In this document: piece by piece, positions 1-6,861 of the stretch | How the letters are laid out: each line of letters opens with the position of its first letter | Position numbering within the stretch: the first letter of the stretch is position 1 | From: DASXPG01 sp044449445 | GTDB taxonomy: Bacteria > Gemmatimonadota > Gemmatimonadetes > Gemmatimonadales > JACORV01 | Assembly: GCA_044449445.1 (NCBI GenBank) | Contig: JBIOIA010000028.1 | Span: 1 to 19,508 of the forward strand | Reading direction: 5' to 3' | Length of the DNA: 19,508 nucleotides | The notes under the pieces: model-generated | What the model saw: only the letters and a program-made list of their open reading frames with translations | Databases searched by the model: none | Told to the model about the DNA's origin: nothing | Translations under genes and position numbers: made by a program

Positions 1-280
1 GCACCGTCATGCCCGCGCGGACATTCTCGAGCCTGAATCTTCCCGCCGAGTCGGACAGGGTGCCCGCTTGCGACGACATCTCGCCCACGCGCGCTGAAGC
101 CACGGGCTGACCGGCGGTGTCCGTAACGGTTCCTGCCACAACCGCGGAGCGCGCACGAGCGCCCGCCTGAACCTGGGCCTGCGACGCAGAGGTCACCGCA
201 ACGAGCACTACCGGGAGGACCAACGCGGGCCAACGCGGAATGGAATCTGAGCGGACGACCAAGCGATGCGCAGAGCACAT
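1..280 (-). CDS. Secreted carboxypeptidase-regulatory-like domain protein, N-terminal part (runs off the left edge)
   Basis: The reverse strand is open from an ATG at 280 to the window edge, giving about 93 residues. Residues 1-29 form a signal peptide: a basic start, then a hydrophobic stretch (PALVLPVVLVAVTSA) and a likely SQA|Q cleavage site. From about residue 45 comes the start of a carboxypeptidase-regulatory-like Ig-type fold (AVVAGTVTDTAGQPVASARV, then GTLSDSAGRFRLENV). This fold commonly sits at the N-terminus of TonB-dependent receptors and of cell-surface proteins in diderms. The body of the protein lies outside the window, so receptor, peptidase or adhesin cannot be separated. No strong Shine-Dalgarno precedes the ATG, and a later TTG in the same frame is possible. 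The signal peptide and fold are seen directly; the surface role is inferred. Confidence 0.7.
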   Translation of the reverse strand, partial: MCSAHRLVVRSDSIPRWPALVLPVVLVAVTSASQAQVQAGARARSAVVAGTVTDTAGQPVASARVGEMSSQAGTLSDSAGRFRLENVRAGMTV

Positions 281-308
281 AGGCACGCTCTCGGTGGACC
301 TGTGCAGG

Positions 309-337
309 ACGATGGTCGACCACGGCAGGGTTGTCAA
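309..337 (-). promoter_or_regulatory. Possible sigma-70 promoter for the carboxypeptidase-regulatory-like gene
   Basis: A perfect -35 hexamer TTGACA reads on the minus strand at 337-332. Exactly 17 nt later comes a poor -10 (CATCGT, 314-309), about 28 nt before the ATG at 280. It lies in the 61-nt gap between the maf stop and this gene. The -35 is exact but the -10 matches the consensus at few positions, so this is only a candidate. Confidence 0.25.
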
Positions 338-341
338 CTTG

Positions 342-938
342 TCAGCTCGCCCGCAACCCCCGTCCGAATTCATAGTGGATTCCCACCTGCTGAAGCAGCG
401 ACACCAGCCGCCCCAGCCCCAGCCCCATCACCGTGAAGTAGTCGCCCTCGATCCGTTCGACGATCACCGCGCCATAGCCCTGGATGCCGTAGGCGCCGGC
501 CTTGTCCATCGGCTCGCCCGTCGCGACGTAAGCCCGGATGGCCGCATCGTCCAACGGCCGCATCCAGACCCGTGTCGTTTCGACGCCCGAGGCCGTGTCG
601 CTCCGATACGCGACGGCGATCGCCGTGTGTACCACGTGGTCCCTGCCCTGGAGCTGCTTCAGCATCGCCGCGGCGTCGTCCTGGTCCTTCGGCTTGCCGA
701 GGATCGTGCCATCCACGACGACGATAGTGTCGGCCGCGACGACGACGGCGCCCTTCTTTCGCGCGTGCACCAGCGCCACCTTCTCGCGCGCCAGCCGCTC
801 GGCGTGCGCCGCCGGCGCCTCGCCGTTCTTCCACGATTCGTCAATGTCGGCCGGGACGATCTCGGGCTTGAGGCCGAGCAGACCGAGCAGCTCCCGGCGC
901 CTGGGCGACGATGACGCCAGGACGATCGTGATGCTCAC
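342..938 (-). CDS. maf: Maf family nucleoside triphosphate pyrophosphatase (YhdE-type dTTP/UTP pyrophosphatase)
   Basis: This 198-residue protein hydrolyses non-canonical or excess NTPs to NMP and pyrophosphate in the cytosol. The family signature is complete: the phosphate-binding SSSPRR at residues 9-14, the acidic AADTIV near residue 70, and ATGEPMDKAGAYGIQG at 139-154. The DKAGAYGIQG form is the one found in YhdE-like dTTP/UTP pyrophosphatases, not the YceF-like m7GTP group, so that specificity is inferred. The length is normal for the family. The start is a GTG whose last two bases belong to the TGA stop of dtd (GTGA), implying translational coupling as the last gene of the glmM-glmS-dtd-maf operon. 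The C-terminal GLGLGRL replaces the usual GLPL motif, a mild oddity. Confidence 0.93.
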   Translation of the reverse strand: MSITIVLASSSPRRRELLGLLGLKPEIVPADIDESWKNGEAPAAHAERLAREKVALVHARKKGAVVVAADTIVVVDGTILGKPKDQDDAAAMLKQLQGRDHVVHTAIAVAYRSDTASGVETTRVWMRPLDDAAIRAYVATGEPMDKAGAYGIQGYGAVIVERIEGDYFTVMGLGLGRLVSLLQQVGIHYEFGRGLRAS

Positions 939-1375
939 GCGCGTTCCAACACGAGAGTGACCGGTCCATCGTTGACCAACTCGACATCCATCATCGCACC
1001 GAACTTCCCGGTCTCGACCTTCACGCCCAGCCCGCGCAGCAGCGCGACGAACTTCTCATACAACGGCTCCGCAACGCCGGGCGGCGCCGCGTCGATGAAC
1101 GACGGCCGTCGGCCCTTCTGGGTGTCGCCATACAACGTGAATTGGGAAATGACGAGGAGCTCCCCGCCGACGTCCGCGAGCGCGAGGTTCATCTTCCCCT
1201 CGGCGTCCCCGAACACGCGCAGGCCCACGACCTTCTCGGCCATCCACTGGAGCGTCGCGTCGGAATCCGTGGGTGCGAAGCCGGCGAGAACGACGAAGCC
1301 GCGCCCGATCGCCCCGACGGTCTGCCCGTCCACGCGAACGGCGGCGCGGCTCGCGCGCTGCAACACGACCCGCAC
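935..1375 (-). CDS. dtd: D-aminoacyl-tRNA deacylase
   Basis: This 146-residue enzyme removes D-amino acids (and glycine mischarged on tRNA-Ala) from tRNAs, a cytosolic proofreading step. Both active-site signatures are present: SQFTL at residues 77-81 and the cross-subunit Gly-cisPro motif in NDGPVT at 135-140. The N-terminal MRVVLQR and the length are typical of the family. The start is a GTG overlapping the last base of the glmS TAG stop (TAGTG). The stop overlaps the maf GTG start (GTGA). This tight packing places dtd in the middle of the glmM-glmS-dtd-maf transcript. No unusual residue was noticed. Confidence 0.95.
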   Translation of the reverse strand: MRVVLQRASRAAVRVDGQTVGAIGRGFVVLAGFAPTDSDATLQWMAEKVVGLRVFGDAEGKMNLALADVGGELLVISQFTLYGDTQKGRRPSFIDAAPPGVAEPLYEKFVALLRGLGVKVETGKFGAMMDVELVNDGPVTLVLERA

Positions 1376-3201
1376 TACTCGACCGTGACGCTCTTGGCCA
1401 GGTTCCTCGGCTGGTCCACGTTGCAGCCCCGCCTGACGGCGACGTAGTACGCCAGCAGCTGGAGCGGCACCGACGTCAGCACCGGCGAGAGCATGTCCAT
1501 CGTCTCGGGAATGGTGATGACGTGGTCAACCAGCGGCGTGATGACCGTGTCGCCTTCGGTCACGACGGCAATCACGCGCCCGCCGCGCGCGCGGACCTCC
1601 TCGATATTCGACACGATCTTCGCGTGCACGCCGTCCTTCGGCGCGATGAAGATCACCGGCATCAACTCGTCGATCAGCGCGATCGGCCCGTGTTTCATCT
1701 CGGCCGCCGGGTAGCCCTCGGCGTGGATGTACGAGATCTCCTTCAGCTTCAGCGCGCCCTCGAGCGCGACCGGGAAGTTGCAGCCGCGCCCCAAGTACAG
1801 GACGTTGGTCGCCCGCACGTAGCGCTCGGCGAGCTGTTCGATCTCCTCGCGCTTGGCGAGCACCGTCTCGAGCTGCTCGGGCAGCTTGCGCAGCGCCTTC
1901 ACGATCTCGCGGCCCTGGAGGATCGACAGCGCCCGGAGCCGGCCCAGCCGCAGCGTGAACAGCGCCAGCGCCGCGATCTGGCTGGTGAACGCCTTCGTCG
2001 AGGCCACGCCGATCTCGGGCCCGGCGTGCAGGTAGATGCCGCCATCCACCTCGCGGGCGATCGTGCTGCCCACGACGTTGATGAAGCCGAGCGTGCGCGC
2101 GCCGCGCTGCTTCGCCTCGCGCAGGGCCGCGAGCGTGTCCGCCGTCTCGCCCGACTGCGAGATCACGATCACCAGCGTCTTGTCGTCCACGATCGGATTG
2201 CGGTACCGGAACTCGGAGGCGTACTCGACCTCGACCGGCAGCCGCGCGACTTCCTCGAGCATGTACTCGCCGACCAGCGCCGCGTGCCACGACGTGCCGC
2301 ACGCCGTGATCACGATCCGGTTGATCTTCGCGAGGTCCTCGTCCTTGAGGTTGAGGCCCGACAGCTTCGCGCTGCCTTCATCCTCGAGGAGCCGGCCGCG
2401 CATCGTGTTGCGCAGGCTCTCGGGCTGCTCGCAGATCTCCTTCAGCATGAAATGCTGGAAGCCGCCACGCTCGATCGTCGCCAGGTCCCAGTCGATCTGG
2501 CTGATCTCCTTGGTGAGCGGCAGCGACTGGCGGTCCTTCAGCTGGTAGCCCGAGGGCCGCACCACCGCCATCTCGCCTTCGTCGAGGTAGATGACCGAGC
2601 GGGTGTGCGCGAGCACGGCCGAAGGATCCGACGCGATGAAGTTCTCGCCGTTGCCGAGCGCGATGAGCAGCGGGCTGCCCTGCCGCGCCGCGACCATCGT
2701 ATCCGGCTCGCGCGAGCTCACGACCGCGATGCCGTACGCGCCCTCCAGCTCGCGCAGCGCCGCGGCGACGGCGTCTTCCAGCGTGCCGGTGTAGAACTGC
2801 TCGATCAGGTGGGCGATGACTTCGGTGTCGGTCTCGGAGACGAAGCGATGCCCGCGCTCGGCCAGCATCTTCTTGAGCGCGGTCGCGTTCTCGATGATCC
2901 CGTTGTGGACGACCGCGACCGTCCCGCCGCAATCGGTGTGCGGATGCGCGTTCTTCGTGGTCGGCGCGCCGTGCGTCGCCCAGCGCGTGTGCGCGATGCC
3001 CGTGGTGCCCGTCAGGATGTCGCCCTTCAGCTGCGATTCGAGCGTCGCGATCTTCCCGGCCGCCTTCTGGACCATCAGGTTCTTGCCGACGATCACCGCC
3101 ACCCCGGCCGAATCGTAGCCGCGGTACTCGAGCCGCTTCAGCCCGTCCATCAGCAGCGGGATCGCTTTCCTGGGTCCGACGTATCCGACGATGCCGCACA
3201 T
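1375..3201 (-). CDS. glmS: Glutamine-fructose-6-phosphate aminotransferase (isomerizing)
   Basis: This enzyme makes glucosamine-6-phosphate from fructose-6-phosphate and glutamine, the first committed step to UDP-GlcNAc for peptidoglycan and LPS. I chose the ATG at 3201 and not an upstream in-frame start at 3240. It gives MCGIVGYVG, placing the catalytic Cys directly after the initiator Met as the class II glutaminase mechanism needs, and it yields 608 residues, the family length. A GAGGGG Shine-Dalgarno lies just upstream inside the end of glmM. Layout: glutaminase domain about 1-225, two SIS sugar-isomerase domains about 285-420 and 455-595, and the conserved C-terminal tail QPRNLAKSVTVE. 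It follows glmM by 4 nt and overlaps dtd by one base. No glmS ribozyme-like leader is visible, as expected for an internal operon gene. Confidence 0.97.
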   Translation of the reverse strand: MCGIVGYVGPRKAIPLLMDGLKRLEYRGYDSAGVAVIVGKNLMVQKAAGKIATLESQLKGDILTGTTGIAHTRWATHGAPTTKNAHPHTDCGGTVAVVHNGIIENATALKKMLAERGHRFVSETDTEVIAHLIEQFYTGTLEDAVAAALRELEGAYGIAVVSSREPDTMVAARQGSPLLIALGNGENFIASDPSAVLAHTRSVIYLDEGEMAVVRPSGYQLKDRQSLPLTKEISQIDWDLATIERGGFQHFMLKEICEQPESLRNTMRGRLLEDEGSAKLSGLNLKDEDLAKINRIVITACGTSWHAALVGEYMLEEVARLPVEVEYASEFRYRNPIVDDKTLVIVISQSGETADTLAALREAKQRGARTLGFINVVGSTIAREVDGGIYLHAGPEIGVASTKAFTSQIAALALFTLRLGRLRALSILQGREIVKALRKLPEQLETVLAKREEIEQLAERYVRATNVLYLGRGCNFPVALEGALKLKEISYIHAEGYPAAEMKHGPIALIDELMPVIFIAPKDGVHAKIVSNIEEVRARGGRVIAVVTEGDTVITPLVDHVITIPETMDMLSPVLTSVPLQLLAYYVAVRRGCNVDQPRNLAKSVTVE

Positions 3202-3205
3202 TCGC

Positions 3206-4573
3206 TCAACCCCTCGCTTCCTCGAGCGCGGTCCGGCCACGCCCGATCAGTTCCTCGGCCAGGGCACGGCTCGGCGCCTCGGCGATGATCCGTACCACGG
3301 GCTCGGTGCCCGACGGCCTGACGTGAAGCCACCGGTCGGCTGTCGCAAGACGCAGGCCATCCTGCTCGTCGGCGCTGGAGCCCGGCAGGGCCCGCCGCAG
3401 CGCCGCGTACCAGGCGTCCAGAGGCCCCGTGGGACGCGCAACCTTCGTCTTAACGATAGCATAGCGCGGTGAGGAGTTCACGATGTCGCTCACCGCGAGG
3501 CCCGAGTCGGCCAGCAGGAGCAGCGCCAGCGCCGTGCCGACCGGCGCGTCGCGCCCCAGGTGGACGGCCGGGAGGATGACCCCGCCGTTGCCCTCGCCGC
3601 CCACGACCGCCCCCGCCTTCAGCATCCGCTCCACGACGTTGGCCTCACCCACCGGAGCGCGAAGGGCCGACTGGCCGAACGCCTTCGCGGCGTCGTCCAC
3701 CACCAGGCTGGTCGAGAGGTTCGCGACCACGGCGCCCTCGCGACGCGAGAGCACCGCGCGCACCGCGAAGGCGAGCGTATAGTCCTCGCCGATCGGCGCG
3801 CCGGTCTCGTCCACCATCGCGCAACGGTCCACGTCCGGGTCCACGGCGATGCCGATGTCCGCTTTCGTCCGGCGCACCAGGTCGCCCAGCTCGCCCAGGT
3901 GCTCGGGGATCGGTTCGGGCTCGCGCGGGAACTTGCCGTCGGGCTCGAGGTTGATCGTGTGCACCTTGCAGCCGAGCCGTTCGAGCAGCTTCGGCATCAC
4001 CGTCGCGCCCGCGCCGCGCACGCAGTCGAGCGCGACCGTGTAGCCGCGCGCACGCACCGATGAGAGATCGAGCCACGGCAGCGAGAACAGCCGATCCAGG
4101 TGGCGGTCCACCGCGCCCGCATCCGACGTGACGGCGCCGCGCGCGATGTCCTTCGCGGCCCCGCGTGCGGCGTCATCCACCAACGCGAAGAACTCCGCGG
4201 CCTCCTGCTTGCTCAGGAACCGGCCGCCCGGCCCCATGAACTTGAGCGCGTTCCATTCGACCGGGTTGTGGCTCGCCGTGACGACGATCCCCCCCGCCAG
4301 CTCGCCCACCTCGACCGCCATCTGCGCCGTCGGCGTCGGTACCATGCCGAGGTCCACGACGTTCACGCCGGATGCCGCGAGCGATTCGGCGGCCGCTTTC
4401 GCGAACGCCGGACCCGAAGCGCGCGAGTCCCGCGCGAGCACGACCTGGTGCCCACCCCGGCTCCTCAGGAACGAGCCGAACGCGCCGGCGTAGCGTCGCA
4501 CGACCTCCTCCGTGAGGTCCGTGCCGACGATGCCGCGCAGGCCCGAAACCGAGCGCATCAGCTGACTCGCCAT
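3206..4573 (-). CDS. glmM: Phosphoglucosamine mutase / phosphomannomutase family protein
   Basis: This 455-residue alpha-D-phosphohexomutase probably converts glucosamine-6-phosphate to glucosamine-1-phosphate. Visible motifs are the phosphoserine loop TASHNP (99-104, Ser101), metal-binding DPDVDR (245-250), the sugar-specificity loop GEGNGG (326-331) and the phosphate-binding RPSGTEP (419-425). The sugar loop GEGNGG differs from the GGEQSGH common in bacterial GlmM and resembles archaeal-type phosphoglucosamine/phosphomannose mutases, so substrate from sequence alone is uncertain. Adjacency to glmS, 4 nt downstream, favours GlmM. It is the first gene of the glmM-glmS-dtd-maf operon. The ATG at 4573 has no clear Shine-Dalgarno but has a TAGATT hexamer 9 nt upstream, suggesting a leaderless transcript. 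An alternative ATG at codon 6 (4558) is possible. Confidence 0.9.
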   Translation of the reverse strand: MASQLMRSVSGLRGIVGTDLTEEVVRRYAGAFGSFLRSRGGHQVVLARDSRASGPAFAKAAAESLAASGVNVVDLGMVPTPTAQMAVEVGELAGGIVVTASHNPVEWNALKFMGPGGRFLSKQEAAEFFALVDDAARGAAKDIARGAVTSDAGAVDRHLDRLFSLPWLDLSSVRARGYTVALDCVRGAGATVMPKLLERLGCKVHTINLEPDGKFPREPEPIPEHLGELGDLVRRTKADIGIAVDPDVDRCAMVDETGAPIGEDYTLAFAVRAVLSRREGAVVANLSTSLVVDDAAKAFGQSALRAPVGEANVVERMLKAGAVVGGEGNGGVILPAVHLGRDAPVGTALALLLLADSGLAVSDIVNSSPRYAIVKTKVARPTGPLDAWYAALRRALPGSSADEQDGLRLATADRWLHVRPSGTEPVVRIIAEAPSRALAEELIGRGRTALEEARG

Positions 4574-4631
4574 GGGGCAGGAAATCTAGGCGCCCTACCG
4601 CCTTCCCGCCTGCCGCGATAAGGTTCTTCGG
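4574..4631. promoter_or_regulatory. Divergent promoter region with leaderless-type -10 hexamers on both strands
   Basis: This 58-nt gap separates divergent glmM (-) and the PLP enzyme gene (+). On the minus strand TAGATT (4588-4583) lies 9 nt before the glmM ATG. On the plus strand TAAGGT (4619-4624) lies 7 nt before the ATG at 4632. Both fit the TANNNT pattern that places transcription start at or next to the start codon in leaderless genes. Neither has a convincing -35 box. The plus gene also has a weak AAGG that could act as a Shine-Dalgarno, so its leaderless reading is less secure. Confidence 0.45.
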
Positions 4632-5795
4632 ATGACGCGTGCCGCCGACAAGGACAAGGACCTGGGGCTCGCCACGCGCGCCGTGCACGCCGGGCAGGAG
4701 CCCGAGCCGCTCGCCGGTGCCGTCACGTTCCCCATCTACCAGACCTCCACGTACGTCCAGGAAGCCCTCGGCAAGAACAAGGGCTACGACTACGCCCGCT
4801 CGATCAACCCGACGCGCCAGGCGCTCGAGCGCAACGTCGCCGCGCTCGAAGGCGGCCGGCACGGCTTCGCGTTCGCCTCGGGAATGGGCGGGATTCACAC
4901 CGTCCTGACGCTGCTTTCGGCCGGCGACCACGTGGTGTGCGGCGAGAACGTGTACGGCGGCACGCACCGCCTGATGGACAAGGTCCTGAGCCGGCTCGGC
5001 CTCGGCTTCACGTTCGTGGACACGCGCACCGCCCTGAACGTCGAGAACGCGCTGACGGCGAAGACGAAGATGCTGTTCGTCGAGACGCCGACCAATCCGC
5101 TGATGCGCCTCGCCGACCTCTCTACGCTGGGCGCGCTCGCGAAGGACCGGAAGCTGCTGTTCGTCGTGGACAACACCTTCGCCACGCCCGTCCTCCAGCG
5201 GCCCTTCGATTTCGGCGCCGACATCGTCGTCCACAGCACGACCAAGTACCTCAACGGCCATTCGGACATGATCGGCGGCCTGGTGATCGCCCAGCGCGAC
5301 GACCTCGCCGAGCAGATCCAGTTCATCCAGAAGTCGGTAGGCGCGGTGCCGGGGCCGTTCGACTGCTGGCTCGCCCTGCGCGGCACCAAGACGCTGACCC
5401 TGCGAATGAAGCAGCACGACCTGAACGGCCGCCGGATCGCCCAGTGGCTCGAGGGCGACAAGCGTGTCCAGCAGGTCTTCTATCCCGGGCTCCCATCCCA
5501 CCCGCAGCACGACCTCGCCTGCCGCCAGATGCTCGGCTTCGGCGGGATGCTGTCCATCGAGCTCGGGAGCATGGAGCGTGCGAACCGGATGGTGAGCCGC
5601 ACCAAGCTGTTCTTCCTGGCCGAATCCCTGGGCGGAGTGGAAAGCCTGATCGGCCACCCGGCCTCCATGACCCACGCGGCCGTGCCACCGGCCATGCGGG
5701 CCGCCATGGGGCTCTCCGACGGCCTGGTCCGGCTGTCGGTCGGCATCGAGGACGTCGAGGATCTGATGAAGGACCTCGACCAGGCCCTGGGCTGA
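4632..5795 (+). CDS. PLP-dependent transsulfuration enzyme (cystathionine gamma-synthase/gamma-lyase family)
   Basis: This 387-residue cytosolic enzyme belongs to the Cys/Met metabolism PLP family. Visible are YDYARSINPTR (52-62, phosphate-binding Tyr/Arg from the partner subunit), the stacking Tyr in ENVYGG (105-110), the PLP-ring aspartate in VVDNTFATP (Asp180), and the Schiff-base lysine in HSTTKYLNGHSD (Lys205). The C-terminal substrate-carboxylate region ESLGGVESLIGHPASMTHA is also present. Length and motifs match MetB (O-acylhomoserine plus cysteine to cystathionine) and cystathionine gamma-lyase equally well, and O-acetylhomoserine sulfhydrylase-like activity is possible, so no symbol is given. 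It stands alone on its strand, divergent from glmM and followed by a GC-rich hairpin. The last third (about 5400-5795) is almost devoid of GCGC, unlike the first part. Confidence 0.92.
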   Translation: MTRAADKDKDLGLATRAVHAGQEPEPLAGAVTFPIYQTSTYVQEALGKNKGYDYARSINPTRQALERNVAALEGGRHGFAFASGMGGIHTVLTLLSAGDHVVCGENVYGGTHRLMDKVLSRLGLGFTFVDTRTALNVENALTAKTKMLFVETPTNPLMRLADLSTLGALAKDRKLLFVVDNTFATPVLQRPFDFGADIVVHSTTKYLNGHSDMIGGLVIAQRDDLAEQIQFIQKSVGAVPGPFDCWLALRGTKTLTLRMKQHDLNGRRIAQWLEGDKRVQQVFYPGLPSHPQHDLACRQMLGFGGMLSIELGSMERANRMVSRTKLFFLAESLGGVESLIGHPASMTHAAVPPAMRAAMGLSDGLVRLSVGIEDVEDLMKDLDQALG

Positions 5796-5806
5796 AACTT
5801 CGCCCG

Positions 5807-5827
5807 ACCCCCCGCGGTAAGGGGGGT
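5807..5827 (+). repeat. GC-rich hairpin between the PLP enzyme and M48 protease genes
   Basis: A perfect 7-bp inverted repeat, ACCCCCC/GGGGGGT, encloses a 7-nt loop. It begins 12 nt after the PLP enzyme stop and ends 17 nt before the next ATG. No T-run follows, so it is not a classical intrinsic terminator. It could be an attenuating or RNA-stabilising stem, or separate two transcription units. Confidence 0.5.
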
Positions 5828-5844
5828 GGCCACTTACGGGAGAC

Positions 5845-6861
5845 ATGATGACTGACGCCACCGGCAACCTGCCCAGCCGCCGCCCCCGCACCGTCCTCAC
5901 GGGGATTTCGCCGCGCGCCTGGGAGCACGCCGCCGACCGCGCCGCGCTCAACGCGATGCGCGCCATTCCGGGCTTCGACGACGTCGTGCGCAAGATCTAC
6001 GGATTCTTCGGCGAGCGCGGCGTGCGCCTGCTGTTCCAGGCCAACGCCGTGCGCGTCGGCCCCTCGCAGTTCCCCAAGGTCCACCGCGCCTTCGGCGACG
6101 CGTGCGCCACGATGGACTGGGCGCCGGTGCCCGAGCTGTTCGTGTCGCAGTCGCCGTTCGTCAACGCCGGCGCGTTCGGCATGGACCGCCCGTTCATCGT
6201 CATCAATTCCAGCACGCTGAGCCTGCTCGACGACGAGGAGCTCCACATCCTCCTCGGCCACGAGCTGGGTCACGTCATGAGCGGCCACGCGCTGTACCGC
6301 ACGATCATGGTCATCATCCTGACCTTCGGCCTGAGGAACCTGCCGTTCCTGGCCGGGATCGCGCTGCTGCCGATCCAGTTCGCGCTGCTCGAGTGGTACC
6401 GCAAGAGCGAGCTGTCGAGCGACCGCGCGGGCCTGCTCGCGGGCCAGGATCCGGTCGCCGGCATGCGGATGTTCATGAAGATGGCCGGCGGCGGGAAGAT
6501 GGAAGAGATGGACCTCAACGCGTTCATGGTGCAGGCCAAGGAGTACGAGACCGGCGGCGACGCGGCCGACATGATCGCGAAGGTCATCAACACCCTCGGC
6601 ATGACCCACCCGTTCCACACCCTCCGCGCGGCGGAGCTGCAGCGCTGGGTTGAGAGCGGCGACTACGATCGCATCCTGCGCGGCGACTATCCCAAGCGTG
6701 GCAGCAGCGACGAGCAGCGCCCGTTGTCCGAGGATTTCAGCGAGGCCTCGAAGTACTACGCCGACCAGATGAAGGACGCCGTAGACTCGGTTTCCGAGGT
6801 CGCGCGCAAGGCGCGTGAAGCGTTCTCGAGCGCCTTTACGAAGGGCTCCTCCAACCGGTGA
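5845..6861 (+). CDS. M48 family zinc metalloprotease
   Basis: This 338-residue protein is probably a membrane-associated zinc protease of the HtpX/Ste24 (M48) class, acting in envelope protein quality control. The zinc site is complete: HELGH at residues 139-143 (His139, Glu140, His143), with the third ligand Glu189 in the M48 motif ELSSDRAGL. A hydrophobic segment at about 153-182 lies between the two, but there is no N-terminal signal or the four-helix layout of HtpX, so the topology differs from the classic enzyme. The C-terminal 40 residues form a charged amphipathic tail. GGGAG at 5838-5842 is better spaced for the second of two tandem ATGs (5848) than the first. The stop overlaps the purD GTG start (GTGA), so the two are translationally coupled. 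The substrate is unknown. Confidence 0.88.
   Translation: MMTDATGNLPSRRPRTVLTGISPRAWEHAADRAALNAMRAIPGFDDVVRKIYGFFGERGVRLLFQANAVRVGPSQFPKVHRAFGDACATMDWAPVPELFVSQSPFVNAGAFGMDRPFIVINSSTLSLLDDEELHILLGHELGHVMSGHALYRTIMVIILTFGLRNLPFLAGIALLPIQFALLEWYRKSELSSDRAGLLAGQDPVAGMRMFMKMAGGGKMEEMDLNAFMVQAKEYETGGDAADMIAKVINTLGMTHPFHTLRAAELQRWVESGDYDRILRGDYPKRGSSDEQRPLSEDFSEASKYYADQMKDAVDSVSEVARKAREAFSSAFTKGSSNR

Noticed and set aside
1273..3288. 671-residue plus-strand open frame opposite glmS
   Set aside because: It is antisense to a clear glmS, is rich in Arg, Ala, Asp and His, and has no recognisable domain. High GC keeps opposite frames open.
5807..5827. Hairpin as an intrinsic terminator after the PLP enzyme
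   Set aside because: The stem is perfect but no T-run follows, so I list it only as a hairpin.
4173..5993. 606-residue minus-strand open frame across the glmM/PLP enzyme junction
   Set aside because: It overlaps two well-supported genes in other frames and reads as low-complexity Arg/Gly/Ala sequence.
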